Shown: in pieces, positions 51,223 to 60,434 of the stretch | Layout: each line of letters starts with the position of its first letter | Numbering within the stretch: the first letter of the stretch is position 1 | Assembly: GCF_020515695.1 (NCBI RefSeq) | Contig: NZ_JAIWJA010000016.1 | Coordinates: 1-64,000 of the forward strand | Source of the DNA: Pseudomonas sp. MWU16-30317 | GTDB lineage: Bacteria; Pseudomonadota; Gammaproteobacteria; Pseudomonadales; Pseudomonadaceae | Direction of reading: 5' to 3' | Length of the DNA: 64,000 bases | Notes under the pieces: model-generated | Seen by the model: the letters and a program-made list of their open reading frames with translations, nothing else | The model's database searches: none | Told to the model about the DNA's origin: nothing | Made by a program: the position numbers and the translations under genes

Positions 51223-51250
51223 AGTATACATACAAGTCTGTATATATCAA
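51223..51250 (-). promoter_or_regulatory. Promoter of the chimera-MMPL-barrel operon with overlapping TetR-type operator
   Basis: On the minus strand, TTGATA (-35, 51250-51245) and TATACT (-10, 51228-51223) are 16 bp apart. The imperfect palindrome ATACATACA-AGTC-TGTATATAT (51226-51247, 8 of 9 arm positions pairing) covers the spacer and part of the -10 box. This fits repression by a TetR protein such as the one at 45076. Confidence 0.6.
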
Positions 51251-51431
51251 TACGGAGCCCCTGCAACTCGGGCGGGCACCTTTGAGTGGGCGCCACGGCG
51301 GCCCCGACTGGTGGTCATCGAACCTGATAGTTCTGCTCGCTAAAGACCAATACCCTTGGGGTAACGGACTCAGGCTCTTACCGCTGGGAGCAGGCTGGAC
51401 CTAGGGAGCCAGTGCACGTGCTATTGAATCT

Positions 51432-51518
51432 GTAGCGAGGGGGCTTGCCACCGATAGCCCCGCTCCGACACTGCACGAATCACAGGTCGGGTGTTTCGGG
51501 GGCAAGCCCCCTCGCTAC
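51432..51518. repeat. Inverted pair of a second REP family
   Basis: GTAGCGAGGGGGCTTGCC (51432-51449) and GGCAAGCCCCCTCGCTAC (51501-51518) are perfect inverse copies separated by 51 bp. The motif differs from the GTGGGAGC type elsewhere in the window. The pair lies in the 340-bp gap between dppF and the accessory operon, where I see no gene. Confidence 0.88.
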
Positions 51519-51531
51519 GCAGCGTGGCGGG

Positions 51532-52500
51532 TTACAGGAACTGCTCCGCGTAATGGCACGCCACCTGCCGCGTATCCACTTTGCGAAACTCCGGAATCTC
51601 ATCGCTGCAACGTTGCGTCGCATAGGGGCAGCGCTTGTGGAAGGCGCAGCCGGAGGGTGGATTGAGCGGATTTGGCAGTTCCCCGACGATCTTGATCTTC
51701 GGCTTGAGCGGGTCCGGCTTGAGGGTCGGCGTGGCGGACAGCAGCGCCTGGGTGTAAGGGTGCAACGGCCGGGTATACAAGTCCTCCTTGGGGCCCATCT
51801 CCGCCGGTCGGCCGAGGTACATCACCAGCACATCGTCGGCCACGTGACGTACCACGGCCAGGTTGTGAGAAATGAACACGTAGGCGGTCTGGTATTGCTG
51901 TTGCAGGTCCATGAACAGGTTCAGCACCTGGGCCTGGATCGACACGTCCAGCGCCGAGGTCGGTTCGTCCGCCACCAGCACCTTGGGCTGCAGCATCATC
52001 GCCCGCGCCAGGGCGATACGCTGGCGCTGGCCACCGGAGAACATGTGCGGATAGCGCTGATAATGCTCGGGGCGCAAGCCCACCTGCTGCATCATCGCCT
52101 GGACCTTCTCGCGCCGCTCTGCCTTGCTCAGCGAGGTGTTGATCAGCAGCGGCTCGCCCAGTTGATCGCCGATCTTCTGCCGCGGGTTGAGCGAGGCATA
52201 GGGGCTCTGGAAAACCATCTGCACGTCTTTGCGCAACTGCTTGCGTTCGGCCTTGGTGGCGCCGTGCACCTCTTGGCCGGCAATCTGCAGCGAGCCCGAT
52301 GAAGGCTCTTCGATCAGGGTCAGGGCGCGGGCCAGGGTGGACTTGCCACACCCCGACTCGCCCACCACGGCCAAGGTCTTGCCGGCTTCCAGCTCGAAGG
52401 ACACGCCATTGAGGGCGCGCACCACGGCTTGGGGTTTGAACAGGCCGGTGGAGACATGATAGTGACGGGTCAGGTCACGGGCGGTCAGTACGACGCTCAT
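51532..52500 (-). CDS. dppF: Dipeptide ABC transporter ATP-binding protein DppF
   Basis: This is a 322-residue ATPase. It has Walker A VGESGCGKST, signature MFSGGQRQRIALARAM, Walker B VLVADEPTSALD, and the C-terminal oligopeptide-transporter extension with CAFHKRCPYATQRC, whose cysteines ligate an Fe-S cluster or stabilise the fold in related proteins. The ATG at 52500 overlaps the dppD stop (TGATG). It is the last gene of the dpp operon. Confidence 0.94.
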   Translation of the reverse strand: MSVVLTARDLTRHYHVSTGLFKPQAVVRALNGVSFELEAGKTLAVVGESGCGKSTLARALTLIEEPSSGSLQIAGQEVHGATKAERKQLRKDVQMVFQSPYASLNPRQKIGDQLGEPLLINTSLSKAERREKVQAMMQQVGLRPEHYQRYPHMFSGGQRQRIALARAMMLQPKVLVADEPTSALDVSIQAQVLNLFMDLQQQYQTAYVFISHNLAVVRHVADDVLVMYLGRPAEMGPKEDLYTRPLHPYTQALLSATPTLKPDPLKPKIKIVGELPNPLNPPSGCAFHKRCPYATQRCSDEIPEFRKVDTRQVACHYAEQFL

Positions 52501-53468
52501 CACGCCACCTCCTGGTTCAGCGGATAGAAACAACGGGCCAGGCTGTGGGCCTTGGGGTCGAGGCCGGGGCGTTGGGTGCGGCAGTTTTCCTGTACATAGG
52601 GGCAACGTGGCGACAACAGACAGCCTTGCGGCCGGTCATAGCGGCCGGGAACGATACCCGGCAGGGTCGCCAGGCGCTCGGCGCCTGCGCTGTGCTCGGG
52701 AATCGCCGCCAGCAGCGCTTCGCTGTAAGGGTGCCCCGGCACGTCGAACAGTTGTGGGACATGGCCCACTTCGACCGCCTGGCCGGCATACATTACGCAC
52801 ACGCGCTGGGCGGTCTCGGCGACCACGGCGAGGTCGTGGGTGATGAGGATCAGGGCCATGTTCTGCTCTTGTTGCAGGTTGAGCAGCAGCTCCATGATCT
52901 GCGCCTGAATGGTCACGTCCAGGGCGGTGGTCGGCTCGTCGGCGATGAGCAGTTTCGGCTCGCCGGCGATGGCCATGGCAATCGCCACCCGCTGGCTCAT
53001 GCCGCCGGACAGCTGGTGCGGATAGGCATCGAGGCGGCTTTCCGGGGCCGGGATCTCGACTTTTTTCAGCAGCTCCAACGCCCGTTGGCGCGCCGCTTTT
53101 CCGGACATGCCCAGGTGCTGGCGCAGCACTTCTTCGATCTGGAAACCTACGGTGTAGCTGGGGTTGAGGGCGGTCATCGGGTCCTGGAAGATCATCGCCA
53201 GGTCCTTGCCCACCACCTTGCGGCGCTGGCGACTGCTCAGGTTGAGCATATCGTTGCCATCGAACACCAGTGAGTCGGCGGTGACGATGCCGGGTGCATC
53301 GACCAGGCCCATCAGCGCCATCATGGTCACCGATTTGCCCGAGCCGGATTCGCCGACGATCGCCAGCACTTCGCCCTTGTCGACCTTGAGGTCGAGGCCG
53401 TCGACCACCGGTACCGCGTTACGGTCGCCGAAGCGCACCGAGAGATTGGAAATATTCAACAGTGACAT
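52500..53468 (-). CDS. dppD: Dipeptide ABC transporter ATP-binding protein DppD
   Basis: This is a 322-residue ATPase. It has Walker A VGESGSGKSV, signature LSGGMSQRVAIAMAIA, Walker B LLIADEPTTALD, and a C-terminal CLLSPRCPYVQENC cysteine motif. It pairs with DppF. The start at 53468 (MSLLNISNLSVRFG) is chosen because the upstream extension has no ribosome binding site. The dppC stop lies 10 nt upstream. Confidence 0.94.
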   Translation of the reverse strand: MSLLNISNLSVRFGDRNAVPVVDGLDLKVDKGEVLAIVGESGSGKSVTMMALMGLVDAPGIVTADSLVFDGNDMLNLSSRQRRKVVGKDLAMIFQDPMTALNPSYTVGFQIEEVLRQHLGMSGKAARQRALELLKKVEIPAPESRLDAYPHQLSGGMSQRVAIAMAIAGEPKLLIADEPTTALDVTIQAQIMELLLNLQQEQNMALILITHDLAVVAETAQRVCVMYAGQAVEVGHVPQLFDVPGHPYSEALLAAIPEHSAGAERLATLPGIVPGRYDRPQGCLLSPRCPYVQENCRTQRPGLDPKAHSLARCFYPLNQEVA

Positions 53469-53478
53469 GGTCGGCTCC

Positions 53479-54390
53479 TCAGGCGGCATTCTTGAGTTTC
53501 GGGTCCAGCGCATCGCGCAGTCCGTCGCCCATCAGGTTGATTGCCAGCACGCTGAGCAAGATGGTCAGGCCAGGCAGGCTCACCACCCACCAGGCGCGTT
53601 CGATGTAGTCCCGCGCCGAGGCGAGCATGGTGCCCCACTCGGGCGTCGGCGGTTGCACACCCAGGCCCAGGAAGCCCAAGGCGGCAGCGTCGAGGATCGC
53701 CGAACTGAAGCTCAAGGTCGCCTGCACGATCAGCGGCGCCATGCAGTTGGGCAGCACGGTGACGAACATCAGCCGTGGCAGCGAAGCACCCGCCAGGCGT
53801 GCAGCGGTAACGTAGTCGCGGTTCAGTTCGCCCATCACCGCTGCCCGAGTCAGGCGCACATAGGAGGGCAACGAGACCACGGCGATGGCGATCACGGTAT
53901 TGATCAGGCCAGGGCCGAGGATGGCGACGATCGCCACAGCCAGCAGCAGCGATGGCAGAGCCAGCATCACGTCCATCAGGCGCATGATCGACGGCCCCAT
54001 GATGCGCGGGAAGAAACCGGCGATCAGGCCCAGGAAGATCCCCGGAATCAGCGACATCAATACCGATGACAAACCGATCAGCAGCGACAGCCGCGAGCCG
54101 TGGATCAGCCGCGACAGCAGGTCGCGACCCAGTTCATCGGTACCGAGCAGGTACTGCCACTGGCCACCCTCGAGCCAGGATGGCGGAGTGAGCAGTGCAT
54201 CTCGGAACTGCTCGCTAGGGTCATGCGGCGCTACCCAGGGGGCGAACAGCGCGCAGAACACGATCAGGATCATGAACAGCAGGCCGGCGACGGCGCCTTT
54301 GTTCTTGGCGAACGCGTGCCAGAATTCCTTGTAGGGGGAGGGGTAAAGCAGACTTTGATCGACTGCGACCGCAGGGGTTGGCGTACTCAT
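53479..54390 (-). CDS. dppC: Dipeptide ABC transporter permease DppC
   Basis: This is a 303-residue permease. The N-terminal OppC_N segment (EFWHAFAKNKGAVAGLLFMILIV) is followed by a five-helix transport domain with the EAA-like loop (YVTAARLAGASLPRLMFVTVLPN). It starts 10 nt after dppB. Confidence 0.94.
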   Translation of the reverse strand: MSTPTPAVAVDQSLLYPSPYKEFWHAFAKNKGAVAGLLFMILIVFCALFAPWVAPHDPSEQFRDALLTPPSWLEGGQWQYLLGTDELGRDLLSRLIHGSRLSLLIGLSSVLMSLIPGIFLGLIAGFFPRIMGPSIMRLMDVMLALPSLLLAVAIVAILGPGLINTVIAIAVVSLPSYVRLTRAAVMGELNRDYVTAARLAGASLPRLMFVTVLPNCMAPLIVQATLSFSSAILDAAALGFLGLGVQPPTPEWGTMLASARDYIERAWWVVSLPGLTILLSVLAINLMGDGLRDALDPKLKNAA

Positions 54391-54400
54391 GATTAGGGTC

Positions 54401-55411
54401 TCAGCGCTGATGACGGATACGTGGGTTGGCCAGGCCGTAGAGGATGTCCACGACGAAGTTGACCAGAATGACCAGGCAGGCAATCAACAGAATGCCGTTC
54501 TGCACCACGGGGTAGTCGCGGGCGCCGATGGCTTCGATCAGCCATTTGCCGATGCCCGGCCAGGAGAAAATGGTTTCGGTCAGCACGGCGCCGGCCAGCA
54601 GGGTGCCGACTTGCAGGCCGAACACCGTCAGCACTGGGATCAGTGCATTGCGCAAGCCGTGCACGAATACTACGCGGGCCGGCGACAGGCCCTTGGCCCG
54701 GGCGGTTCGCACGTAGTCTTCACGCAGCACTTCGAGCATCGAGGAGCGGGTCATGCGCGCGATCACCGCCAGCGGGATGGTGCCGAGCACGATGGAGGGC
54801 AGGATCAGGTGACGTACGGCGTCGACGAAGGCGCCTTGTTCGTCGCTGAGCAAGGTGTCGATCAGCATGAAGCCGGTGCGGGGCTCGATGTCGTAGAGCA
54901 GGTCGATGCGCCCCGACACGGGCGTCCACCCCAGGCTCACGGAGAAGAACATGATGAGGATCAACCCCCACCAGAAGATCGGCATCGAATACCCCGCCAG
55001 GGAGATGCCCATGACCCCATGGTCGAACAGGGACCCTCGCTTGAGTGCGGCGATGACCCCGGCCAGCAGGCCGAACACCCCGGCGAAGATCAGCGCCGCG
55101 ATGGACAGCTCCAGGGTGGCCGGAAACAGCGACTTGAACTCGCCCCACACACTGGTGCGGGTGCGCAGCGATTCGCCCAGATCACCGTGGGCCAGTTTGC
55201 CCACGTAATCGAGATACTGTGCGTACAGCGGCTTGTTCAGACCCAGCCGTTCCATGGCCTGCGCGTGCATCTCGGGGTCCACACGGCGTTCGCCCATCAT
55301 CACTTCGACGGGATCTCCGGGGATCATCCTGATGAGCGCGAACGTCAACAAGGTGATGCCGAAGAAGGTAGGGATCAGCAATCCCAATCGGCGGGCAATA
55401 AAACTCAACAT
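54401..55411 (-). CDS. dppB: Dipeptide ABC transporter permease DppB
   Basis: This is a 336-residue permease. It starts with a typical first helix (LLIPTFFGITLLTFALIRMIPGDP) and has the loop YVRTARAKGLSPARVVFVHGLRNALIPV. It follows the fourth binding-protein gene by 77 nt. Confidence 0.94.
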   Translation of the reverse strand: MLSFIARRLGLLIPTFFGITLLTFALIRMIPGDPVEVMMGERRVDPEMHAQAMERLGLNKPLYAQYLDYVGKLAHGDLGESLRTRTSVWGEFKSLFPATLELSIAALIFAGVFGLLAGVIAALKRGSLFDHGVMGISLAGYSMPIFWWGLILIMFFSVSLGWTPVSGRIDLLYDIEPRTGFMLIDTLLSDEQGAFVDAVRHLILPSIVLGTIPLAVIARMTRSSMLEVLREDYVRTARAKGLSPARVVFVHGLRNALIPVLTVFGLQVGTLLAGAVLTETIFSWPGIGKWLIEAIGARDYPVVQNGILLIACLVILVNFVVDILYGLANPRIRHQR

Positions 55412-55488
55412 CTTTCGTGATACCTCATCAGCCGGCTAGGCATGCCTGCATCGGGCGTTCGGATAGAACGCCCAACTCAGCGTTGTCT

Positions 55489-57084
55489 TCACTTCACATG
55501 CGTGGTGGCGAAGTTGTTATTGGTCAGTGGGCTTATGTGAAAGCCTTCGACATCGGTGCGTGTAACAGTGAACAGCTTGGGGTAGGCCAGGGCGATCCAC
55601 GGGTGTTGCTGCTGGAAAATCACCTGCGCCTGTTCATAGAGTGCCGCGCGCTTGGCCGGTTCAGTGGTGGCGCGGGCGCCAGCCAACAGTGCATCGAAGT
55701 CCTTGTCGCACCAGCGGGCGATGTTTTCGCCGTTGCTGGCGGCCGCGCAGCTCAGGTTCGGAGCCAGGAAGTTGTCCGGGTCGCCGTTGTCGCCGGCCCA
55801 GCCATAGAAGCCCAGGTCGTGCTCGCCGCTCTTCAGGCGCTTGAGCAGCTCGCCCCATTCCAGCACGTGGATATCCACCTTGAGCCCGACCTTGGCCAGG
55901 TCAGCTTGCAATAATTGCGCCCCCAGCGCCGGATTGGGGTTGGTCGCGCCGCCGCCGTTGCGGGTGAACACGGTCAGCACGGTGCCTTCGGGCACGCCTG
56001 CCTGCTTGAGCAGTTCGCGCGCACGGGCCGGATCGTAGGGGGTGTCCACGAGCGCGCGATTATACCCCAGCAAGGTGGTCGGGTAGGGGCCGACTGCCGG
56101 CGTGGCATTGCCTTCGCCGAACAGCGTGCGCACGAAATTCTGTTTGTCGAGCGCCAGGGCGATGGCCTCGCGCACGCGGATATCGCTCAAGTACTTATGC
56201 TGGGTGTTGATGCCCAGGAAGCTGGTCATCAACGCGTCCATCTCTTCGACCCGCAAATTCGGGTCGGCCTTGAGCGCCTTGATATCGTCGGGCTTGGGAT
56301 ACACCGCCACCTGGCACTCGTTGGCGCGAATCTTTTGCATGCGCACGTTGCTGTCCACGGTGATGGCGAACACCAGCGGATCGGCCGGCGGCTTGCCCTT
56401 GTAGTAGTCCGGGTTGGCCTTGTAGCGCACCTGAGCGTCTTTGTTGTAACGGCTGAAGATGAACGGCCCGGTGCCGACCGGCTTGCTGTTGAGGTCGGCC
56501 TGCTTGCCTTGCTTGAGCAACTGGTCGCCATATTCGGCGGAGTAGATCGAGGTGAAGCCCATGGCCATGTCGCGCAGGAATGGCGCTTCGGCGCGCTTGA
56601 GGGTGAAGGTGACGGTGTGGTCGTCGACCTTGTCGATGCGCGCGATCAGGTCCTTGAAACCCATGGTTTCGAAATAGGGATAACCGAAGCTGGTCTGTTC
56701 ATGCCAGGGGTGCTTGGGATCGAGTTGGCGCTCGAAGCTCCACAGCACGTCATCGGCGTTGAACTCACGGCTGGGCTTGAAGTAGTCGGTGGTCTGGAAC
56801 TTGACGCCTTGGCGCAGGTGGAAGGTGTAGGTCAGGCCATCGGCGCTGATGTCCCAGCTGCTGGCCAGGCCCGGCTCGATGTCGGTGGTGCCGGGCACGA
56901 AGTCCACCAGGCGATTGAAGATGGTTTCCGATACCGCATCGGCGGTCGTCGCAGCGGTGTACTGGACGATGTCGAAGCCCTCGGGGCTGGCCTCGGTACA
57001 GACTACCAGCGGTTTGGCCAGCAGACCGCCGGAAAGGCTCAGCAAGGCAACCGCGAGTGCTGCGTGGAGTGGATGCGCTTTCAT
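55489..57084 (-). CDS. dppA4: Dipeptide/oligopeptide-binding protein (DppA4-like)
   Basis: This is a 531-residue family-5 periplasmic binding protein. A signal peptide (ALAVALLSLSGGLLA) is followed by LVVCTEASPEGFDIVQYTAATT and GTGPFIFSRYNKDAQVRY. The position between the OprD-like porin and dppB matches dppA4 of Pseudomonas aeruginosa. It differs more from the other three receptors than they do from each other (for example GVPEGTVLTVFTRNGGG in place of the ALPVQRPYNPN-type stretch), so its peptide preference is probably different. Confidence 0.88.
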   Translation of the reverse strand: MKAHPLHAALAVALLSLSGGLLAKPLVVCTEASPEGFDIVQYTAATTADAVSETIFNRLVDFVPGTTDIEPGLASSWDISADGLTYTFHLRQGVKFQTTDYFKPSREFNADDVLWSFERQLDPKHPWHEQTSFGYPYFETMGFKDLIARIDKVDDHTVTFTLKRAEAPFLRDMAMGFTSIYSAEYGDQLLKQGKQADLNSKPVGTGPFIFSRYNKDAQVRYKANPDYYKGKPPADPLVFAITVDSNVRMQKIRANECQVAVYPKPDDIKALKADPNLRVEEMDALMTSFLGINTQHKYLSDIRVREAIALALDKQNFVRTLFGEGNATPAVGPYPTTLLGYNRALVDTPYDPARARELLKQAGVPEGTVLTVFTRNGGGATNPNPALGAQLLQADLAKVGLKVDIHVLEWGELLKRLKSGEHDLGFYGWAGDNGDPDNFLAPNLSCAAASNGENIARWCDKDFDALLAGARATTEPAKRAALYEQAQVIFQQQHPWIALAYPKLFTVTRTDVEGFHISPLTNNNFATTHVK

Positions 57085-57153
57085 TGGAACCCTCTTCGCT
57101 CAAGTGCAGATTAGTCGCTGCGGCCGATCCGTCGAATCGACCGCAGCCGTTGG

Positions 57154-58557
57154 TTACAGCAGGTTGAATGGGATCTGCGTGACCACGCGCAGCTCTCTCA
57201 GGCTGCCATCGGCCTGATTGGCGCTGGCGCGGTGGGTCGCGTAGGTGGCTTTGATACGGCTGTTCTTGAGTGCGCCGCTCTGGATCACGTAGCTGGCGCC
57301 GATGCCGTATTCGATGTGTTTTTCGCCGTCGAGGGCGAGCACGTCATAGGCGCCGCCTTTGTAGTGGGTGCCGTCGATGCCCCAGCCACGCGCCGTGTAG
57401 ATATTCATCGCCAGGCCGGGCACGCCGTAGCCGGTCATGTCCAGGCCGTAGGCGACCTGCACGGACTTCTCGTTGGGGCCGTTGAAGTCCGAGAGCAGCG
57501 AGTTGGCCAGGTAGATGCCGTTGGTTTCGTGCAGGTAATCGAAGTACTCGTTACCGTCGACCTCCTGGTACGCCAGGGTCAGGCTGTGGGCCTTGTGGCT
57601 GGCGGTGAGGCTCAGGCTGTAGGTGTTGTTGTCGATGGCGCCCAGCTTGCGCTGGCCGGTGTCGCGGGTCTTGTAGTAGTTGAAGGCGGTGTCGAGCTGC
57701 AAGCTGGCGTTGTCGCCGGCCGAGTGCTCGATGTTGAGGTAGTACTGGTTCCAGAAATCCTTGACGTTGGCGGCGTAGAGCTTGGTGGCAAGGTTGTGGA
57801 ATGGCTGGTAGCTGAGGCCCGCCAGCGCGACGTGATCGGCGGTGATCGAGCGATCGGCGTATTCACTGACGAAGCGCGTCTGGCTTTGCTCGGTACGCGG
57901 CGAGACGCGGTCGAAGGCGGCGAAATCGAACGTCAGGTTGTCGAATTCGGCGCTGTTGATGGCCACGCCTTCGAAGCTCGACGGCAAGGCGCGGTTACCG
58001 ATTACATCGACGATCGGCGAGTTGTAGGCCATGCGCCCGGCAGTCAGCGTGGTGTTGGAAACGCGAGCCTTGAGGTTGGCCAGGCCCAGCTTGCTCCATT
58101 GCTCGACCGCTTCGCCGTCGTGGTCGGTGAGGGTGCGGTTGCCGCCGCCGGCGATGCGACCTTTGCCCTGTTGCAAGGCGATTTCGTTGTAGGCCGCCAC
58201 CTGCGCCGCGATGCCGACCGTGCCCTGGGTGAAGCCCGAGCTGTAGTCGAGCACGGTGCCTTGGGTCCAGGTCTCTCGCAGCCGGGTGCTTTCGCTGCGG
58301 CCGTTGCCCTTGTCGATGGCGAATCTCGTCTTGCGCTGAGTGCGTTCCTGGGCGAAGAAGTTGCGCGTCCAGCCGCTCAGCGATTGTTCTTCGACAAAGC
58401 CCTTGGCCTCGCTCTGGGCGTTGCTGGTTTTGAAACGAGTGGATTGAAAACCGCGGCCTTCGGCTTCAGGGGCGGTTTCGGCCTCGGATCGTGCTTCAGC
58501 GCCGAGGCTGAAGGTGCCGATGGACAGGGCCAGCAGGGAAATTTTCTTCAAGTGCAC
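57154..58557 (-). CDS. opdP: OprD-family porin, OpdP-like
   Basis: This is a 467-residue outer-membrane channel for dipeptides and basic amino acids. The GTG at 58557 is chosen because AAGGAG lies 7 nt upstream, and it gives a signal peptide (HLKKISLLALSIGTFSLGAEA). OprD features include RFAIDKGNGRSESTRLRETW-like basic loops, YNSPIVDVIGNRALPSSFEGV and a final strand VVTQIPFNLL. It sits inside the dpp locus between two binding-protein genes, as opdP does in Pseudomonas aeruginosa. Confidence 0.87.
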   Translation of the reverse strand: MHLKKISLLALSIGTFSLGAEARSEAETAPEAEGRGFQSTRFKTSNAQSEAKGFVEEQSLSGWTRNFFAQERTQRKTRFAIDKGNGRSESTRLRETWTQGTVLDYSSGFTQGTVGIAAQVAAYNEIALQQGKGRIAGGGNRTLTDHDGEAVEQWSKLGLANLKARVSNTTLTAGRMAYNSPIVDVIGNRALPSSFEGVAINSAEFDNLTFDFAAFDRVSPRTEQSQTRFVSEYADRSITADHVALAGLSYQPFHNLATKLYAANVKDFWNQYYLNIEHSAGDNASLQLDTAFNYYKTRDTGQRKLGAIDNNTYSLSLTASHKAHSLTLAYQEVDGNEYFDYLHETNGIYLANSLLSDFNGPNEKSVQVAYGLDMTGYGVPGLAMNIYTARGWGIDGTHYKGGAYDVLALDGEKHIEYGIGASYVIQSGALKNSRIKATYATHRASANQADGSLRELRVVTQIPFNLL

Positions 58558-58621
58558 AGTGATGCTCCTTTTCTTATTTAACCCCAGGCGTCTTTGTGCG
58601 CTCGGGAACTGCGGGTGAATC

Positions 58622-60217
58622 TCAATCAACGATCGAAACGCCGCTGAAAGCGTTGCGTCCGAACGGGCTGACATGGAAGTCCGCGACCTTGACGCTCAAC
58701 GGTTGGCTGACCGTGGAGTGGGCGATCGGGGTCATCGGCACCTGGCTCTTGAGGCGCTGCTGGGCCTGCTTGTAGAGGTCGCTGCGGGCATCGCGATCGG
58801 TCAGTTGCTTGGCCTTGGTGACCAACGCGTCATAGGGCTGATCGCACCAGCGGCTGGCGTTGTTGGCGCCCACCGAAGCGCAGCTGTAGAGGGTACCCAG
58901 CCAGTTGTCGGGGTCGCCGTTGTCGCCGGTCCAACCCATCAGGGCGACATCGTGCTCGCCGTTTTTCACGCGCTTGAGGTATTCACCCCACTCGTAGCTG
59001 ACGATGCGCGTCTTGATGCCGACCTTGGCCCAGTCGGCCTGGAGCATCTCGGCCATCAGCTTGGCGTTGGGGTTGTAGGGACGTTGCACGGGCATGGCCC
59101 AGAGGGTGATCTCGGTGCCCGGCTTGACCCCGGCGGCTTCGAGCATGGCCTTGGCCTTGACCGGGTCGTAAGGGGCGTCCTTGATGCTGTCGTCATAGCC
59201 CCACTGAGTGGGCGGCATAGCGTTTACCGCGCGCTGGCCGGCGCTTTGGAACACGGTATCGAGGATCGCCTGCTTGTCGACCGCCATGTCCAGAGCCTGG
59301 CGCACCTGCAGTTGGTCGAAAGGCGCGCGCTCAACGTTGTAGGCGACGTAGCCGAGGTTGTAGCCGGCCTGTTCGACCACCTTGAGCTTGGCGTCCTGCT
59401 TGAGTGCGGGCAGGTCTGCCGGGCGTGGATTGAGGGTGACCTGGCACTCGTTCTTGCGCAGTTTCTGCATGCGCACCGACGCATCGGTGTTGATCGAGAA
59501 GATCAACTGGTCGAGCTTGACGTCGCTGGGGTTCCAATAGCCTTTGTGCGCGACGTAGCGGATCTGCGAGTCCTTCTGATAGCGCTGGAAGGCGAACGGC
59601 CCGGTGCCGATGGGCTGATGATTGATGTCGCTGGGCTTGCCGCGGTCGAGCAGTTGCTCGGCGTATTCGGCGGACAGGATCGAGGCGAAGTTCATCGCCA
59701 GGTTCTGGATGAACGCGGCATCGACTTCATTGAGGGTGAAGACCACGGTCAGCGGGTCGGTCTTCTCGATGTTGGCGATGTTCTGGTGCAGGCCCATGCC
59801 GACGAAGTACGGGAACTCGGTGGCATACGCCAGGCGGAACGGGTGCTGAGGGTCGCGCATGCGATTGAACGTGAACAGCACATCGTCGGCGTTGAACGCG
59901 CGGCTGGGCACGAAGGCCTTGCTGCTGTGGAACTTGACCCCTTCGCGCAGGTGGAAGGTGTAGGTCAGGCCGTCCTCGGAGATGTCCCAGCTTTTGGCCA
60001 GCGACGGGATGGCCGCGGTGCCGCCTTTTTCGAACTCGGCGAGGCGGTTGTACAGCGGCTCGGCGGCGTCGTTATCGGTGCCGCCGGTGTACTGCGCGGT
60101 ATCGAAACCGGCCGGGCTGCCTTCGGAGCAGAACACCAGGGTGTTGGGTGCGGCATGGCTCAGGCCGGACTGCACGGCCAGAGCAAGGGTCGAGGCAAAC
60201 ATTAACGCGTGTCGCAT
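58622..60217 (-). CDS. dppA3: Dipeptide/oligopeptide-binding protein (DppA3-like)
   Basis: This is a 531-residue family-5 binding protein with a Sec signal (MFASTLALAVQSGLSHA). LVFCSEGSPAGFDTAQYTGG, the PIGTGPFAFQRYQKDSQIRY stretch and the ALMGWTGDNGDPDNWLGTLY motif are shared with the two genes upstream. The ATG at 60217 is preceded by GGAAAAG. It is followed 64 nt later by opdP. Confidence 0.9.
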   Translation of the reverse strand: MRHALMFASTLALAVQSGLSHAAPNTLVFCSEGSPAGFDTAQYTGGTDNDAAEPLYNRLAEFEKGGTAAIPSLAKSWDISEDGLTYTFHLREGVKFHSSKAFVPSRAFNADDVLFTFNRMRDPQHPFRLAYATEFPYFVGMGLHQNIANIEKTDPLTVVFTLNEVDAAFIQNLAMNFASILSAEYAEQLLDRGKPSDINHQPIGTGPFAFQRYQKDSQIRYVAHKGYWNPSDVKLDQLIFSINTDASVRMQKLRKNECQVTLNPRPADLPALKQDAKLKVVEQAGYNLGYVAYNVERAPFDQLQVRQALDMAVDKQAILDTVFQSAGQRAVNAMPPTQWGYDDSIKDAPYDPVKAKAMLEAAGVKPGTEITLWAMPVQRPYNPNAKLMAEMLQADWAKVGIKTRIVSYEWGEYLKRVKNGEHDVALMGWTGDNGDPDNWLGTLYSCASVGANNASRWCDQPYDALVTKAKQLTDRDARSDLYKQAQQRLKSQVPMTPIAHSTVSQPLSVKVADFHVSPFGRNAFSGVSIVD

Positions 60218-60396
60218 GGCTTTTCCTTCTTGTCGTTTGGGGAGAGCTGCCCCCGAAACTAAGTAGCCATGGAGGTCGTGTAAATCAGACAAATCGCCGT
60301 GGCTTGTAGGAAAAATCTGAAGGCCCCGTAAGGGTTGGGCGAAAATTTTCCCGACATCTGCTGGGGTATTGTTTTTCCAGGCAAGCCGCTCCCTAT

Positions 60397-60416
60397 GCAG
60401 TGCCCGAAGGCACTGC
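60397..60416 (-). terminator. UUCG-loop hairpin after the DppA2-like gene
   Basis: On the minus strand GCAGTGCC-TTCG-GGCACTGC is a perfect 8-bp stem with a stable tetraloop, 18 bp after the stop of the gene at 60435. No T-run follows, so it may protect the 3' end of the mRNA or act as a partial terminator. The rest of the gap (60218-60434) contains no gene. Confidence 0.5.
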
Positions 60417-60434
60417 AGAGGTCGCAGTTGGGGG

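Noticed and set aside
57232..58581. Long open frames on the plus strand opposite the OprD porin and the dpp binding-protein genes (also 58673-60205 and 60369-62003)
   Set aside because: They mirror conserved genes on the minus strand, repeat the same low-complexity pattern from copy to copy, and show no protein family.
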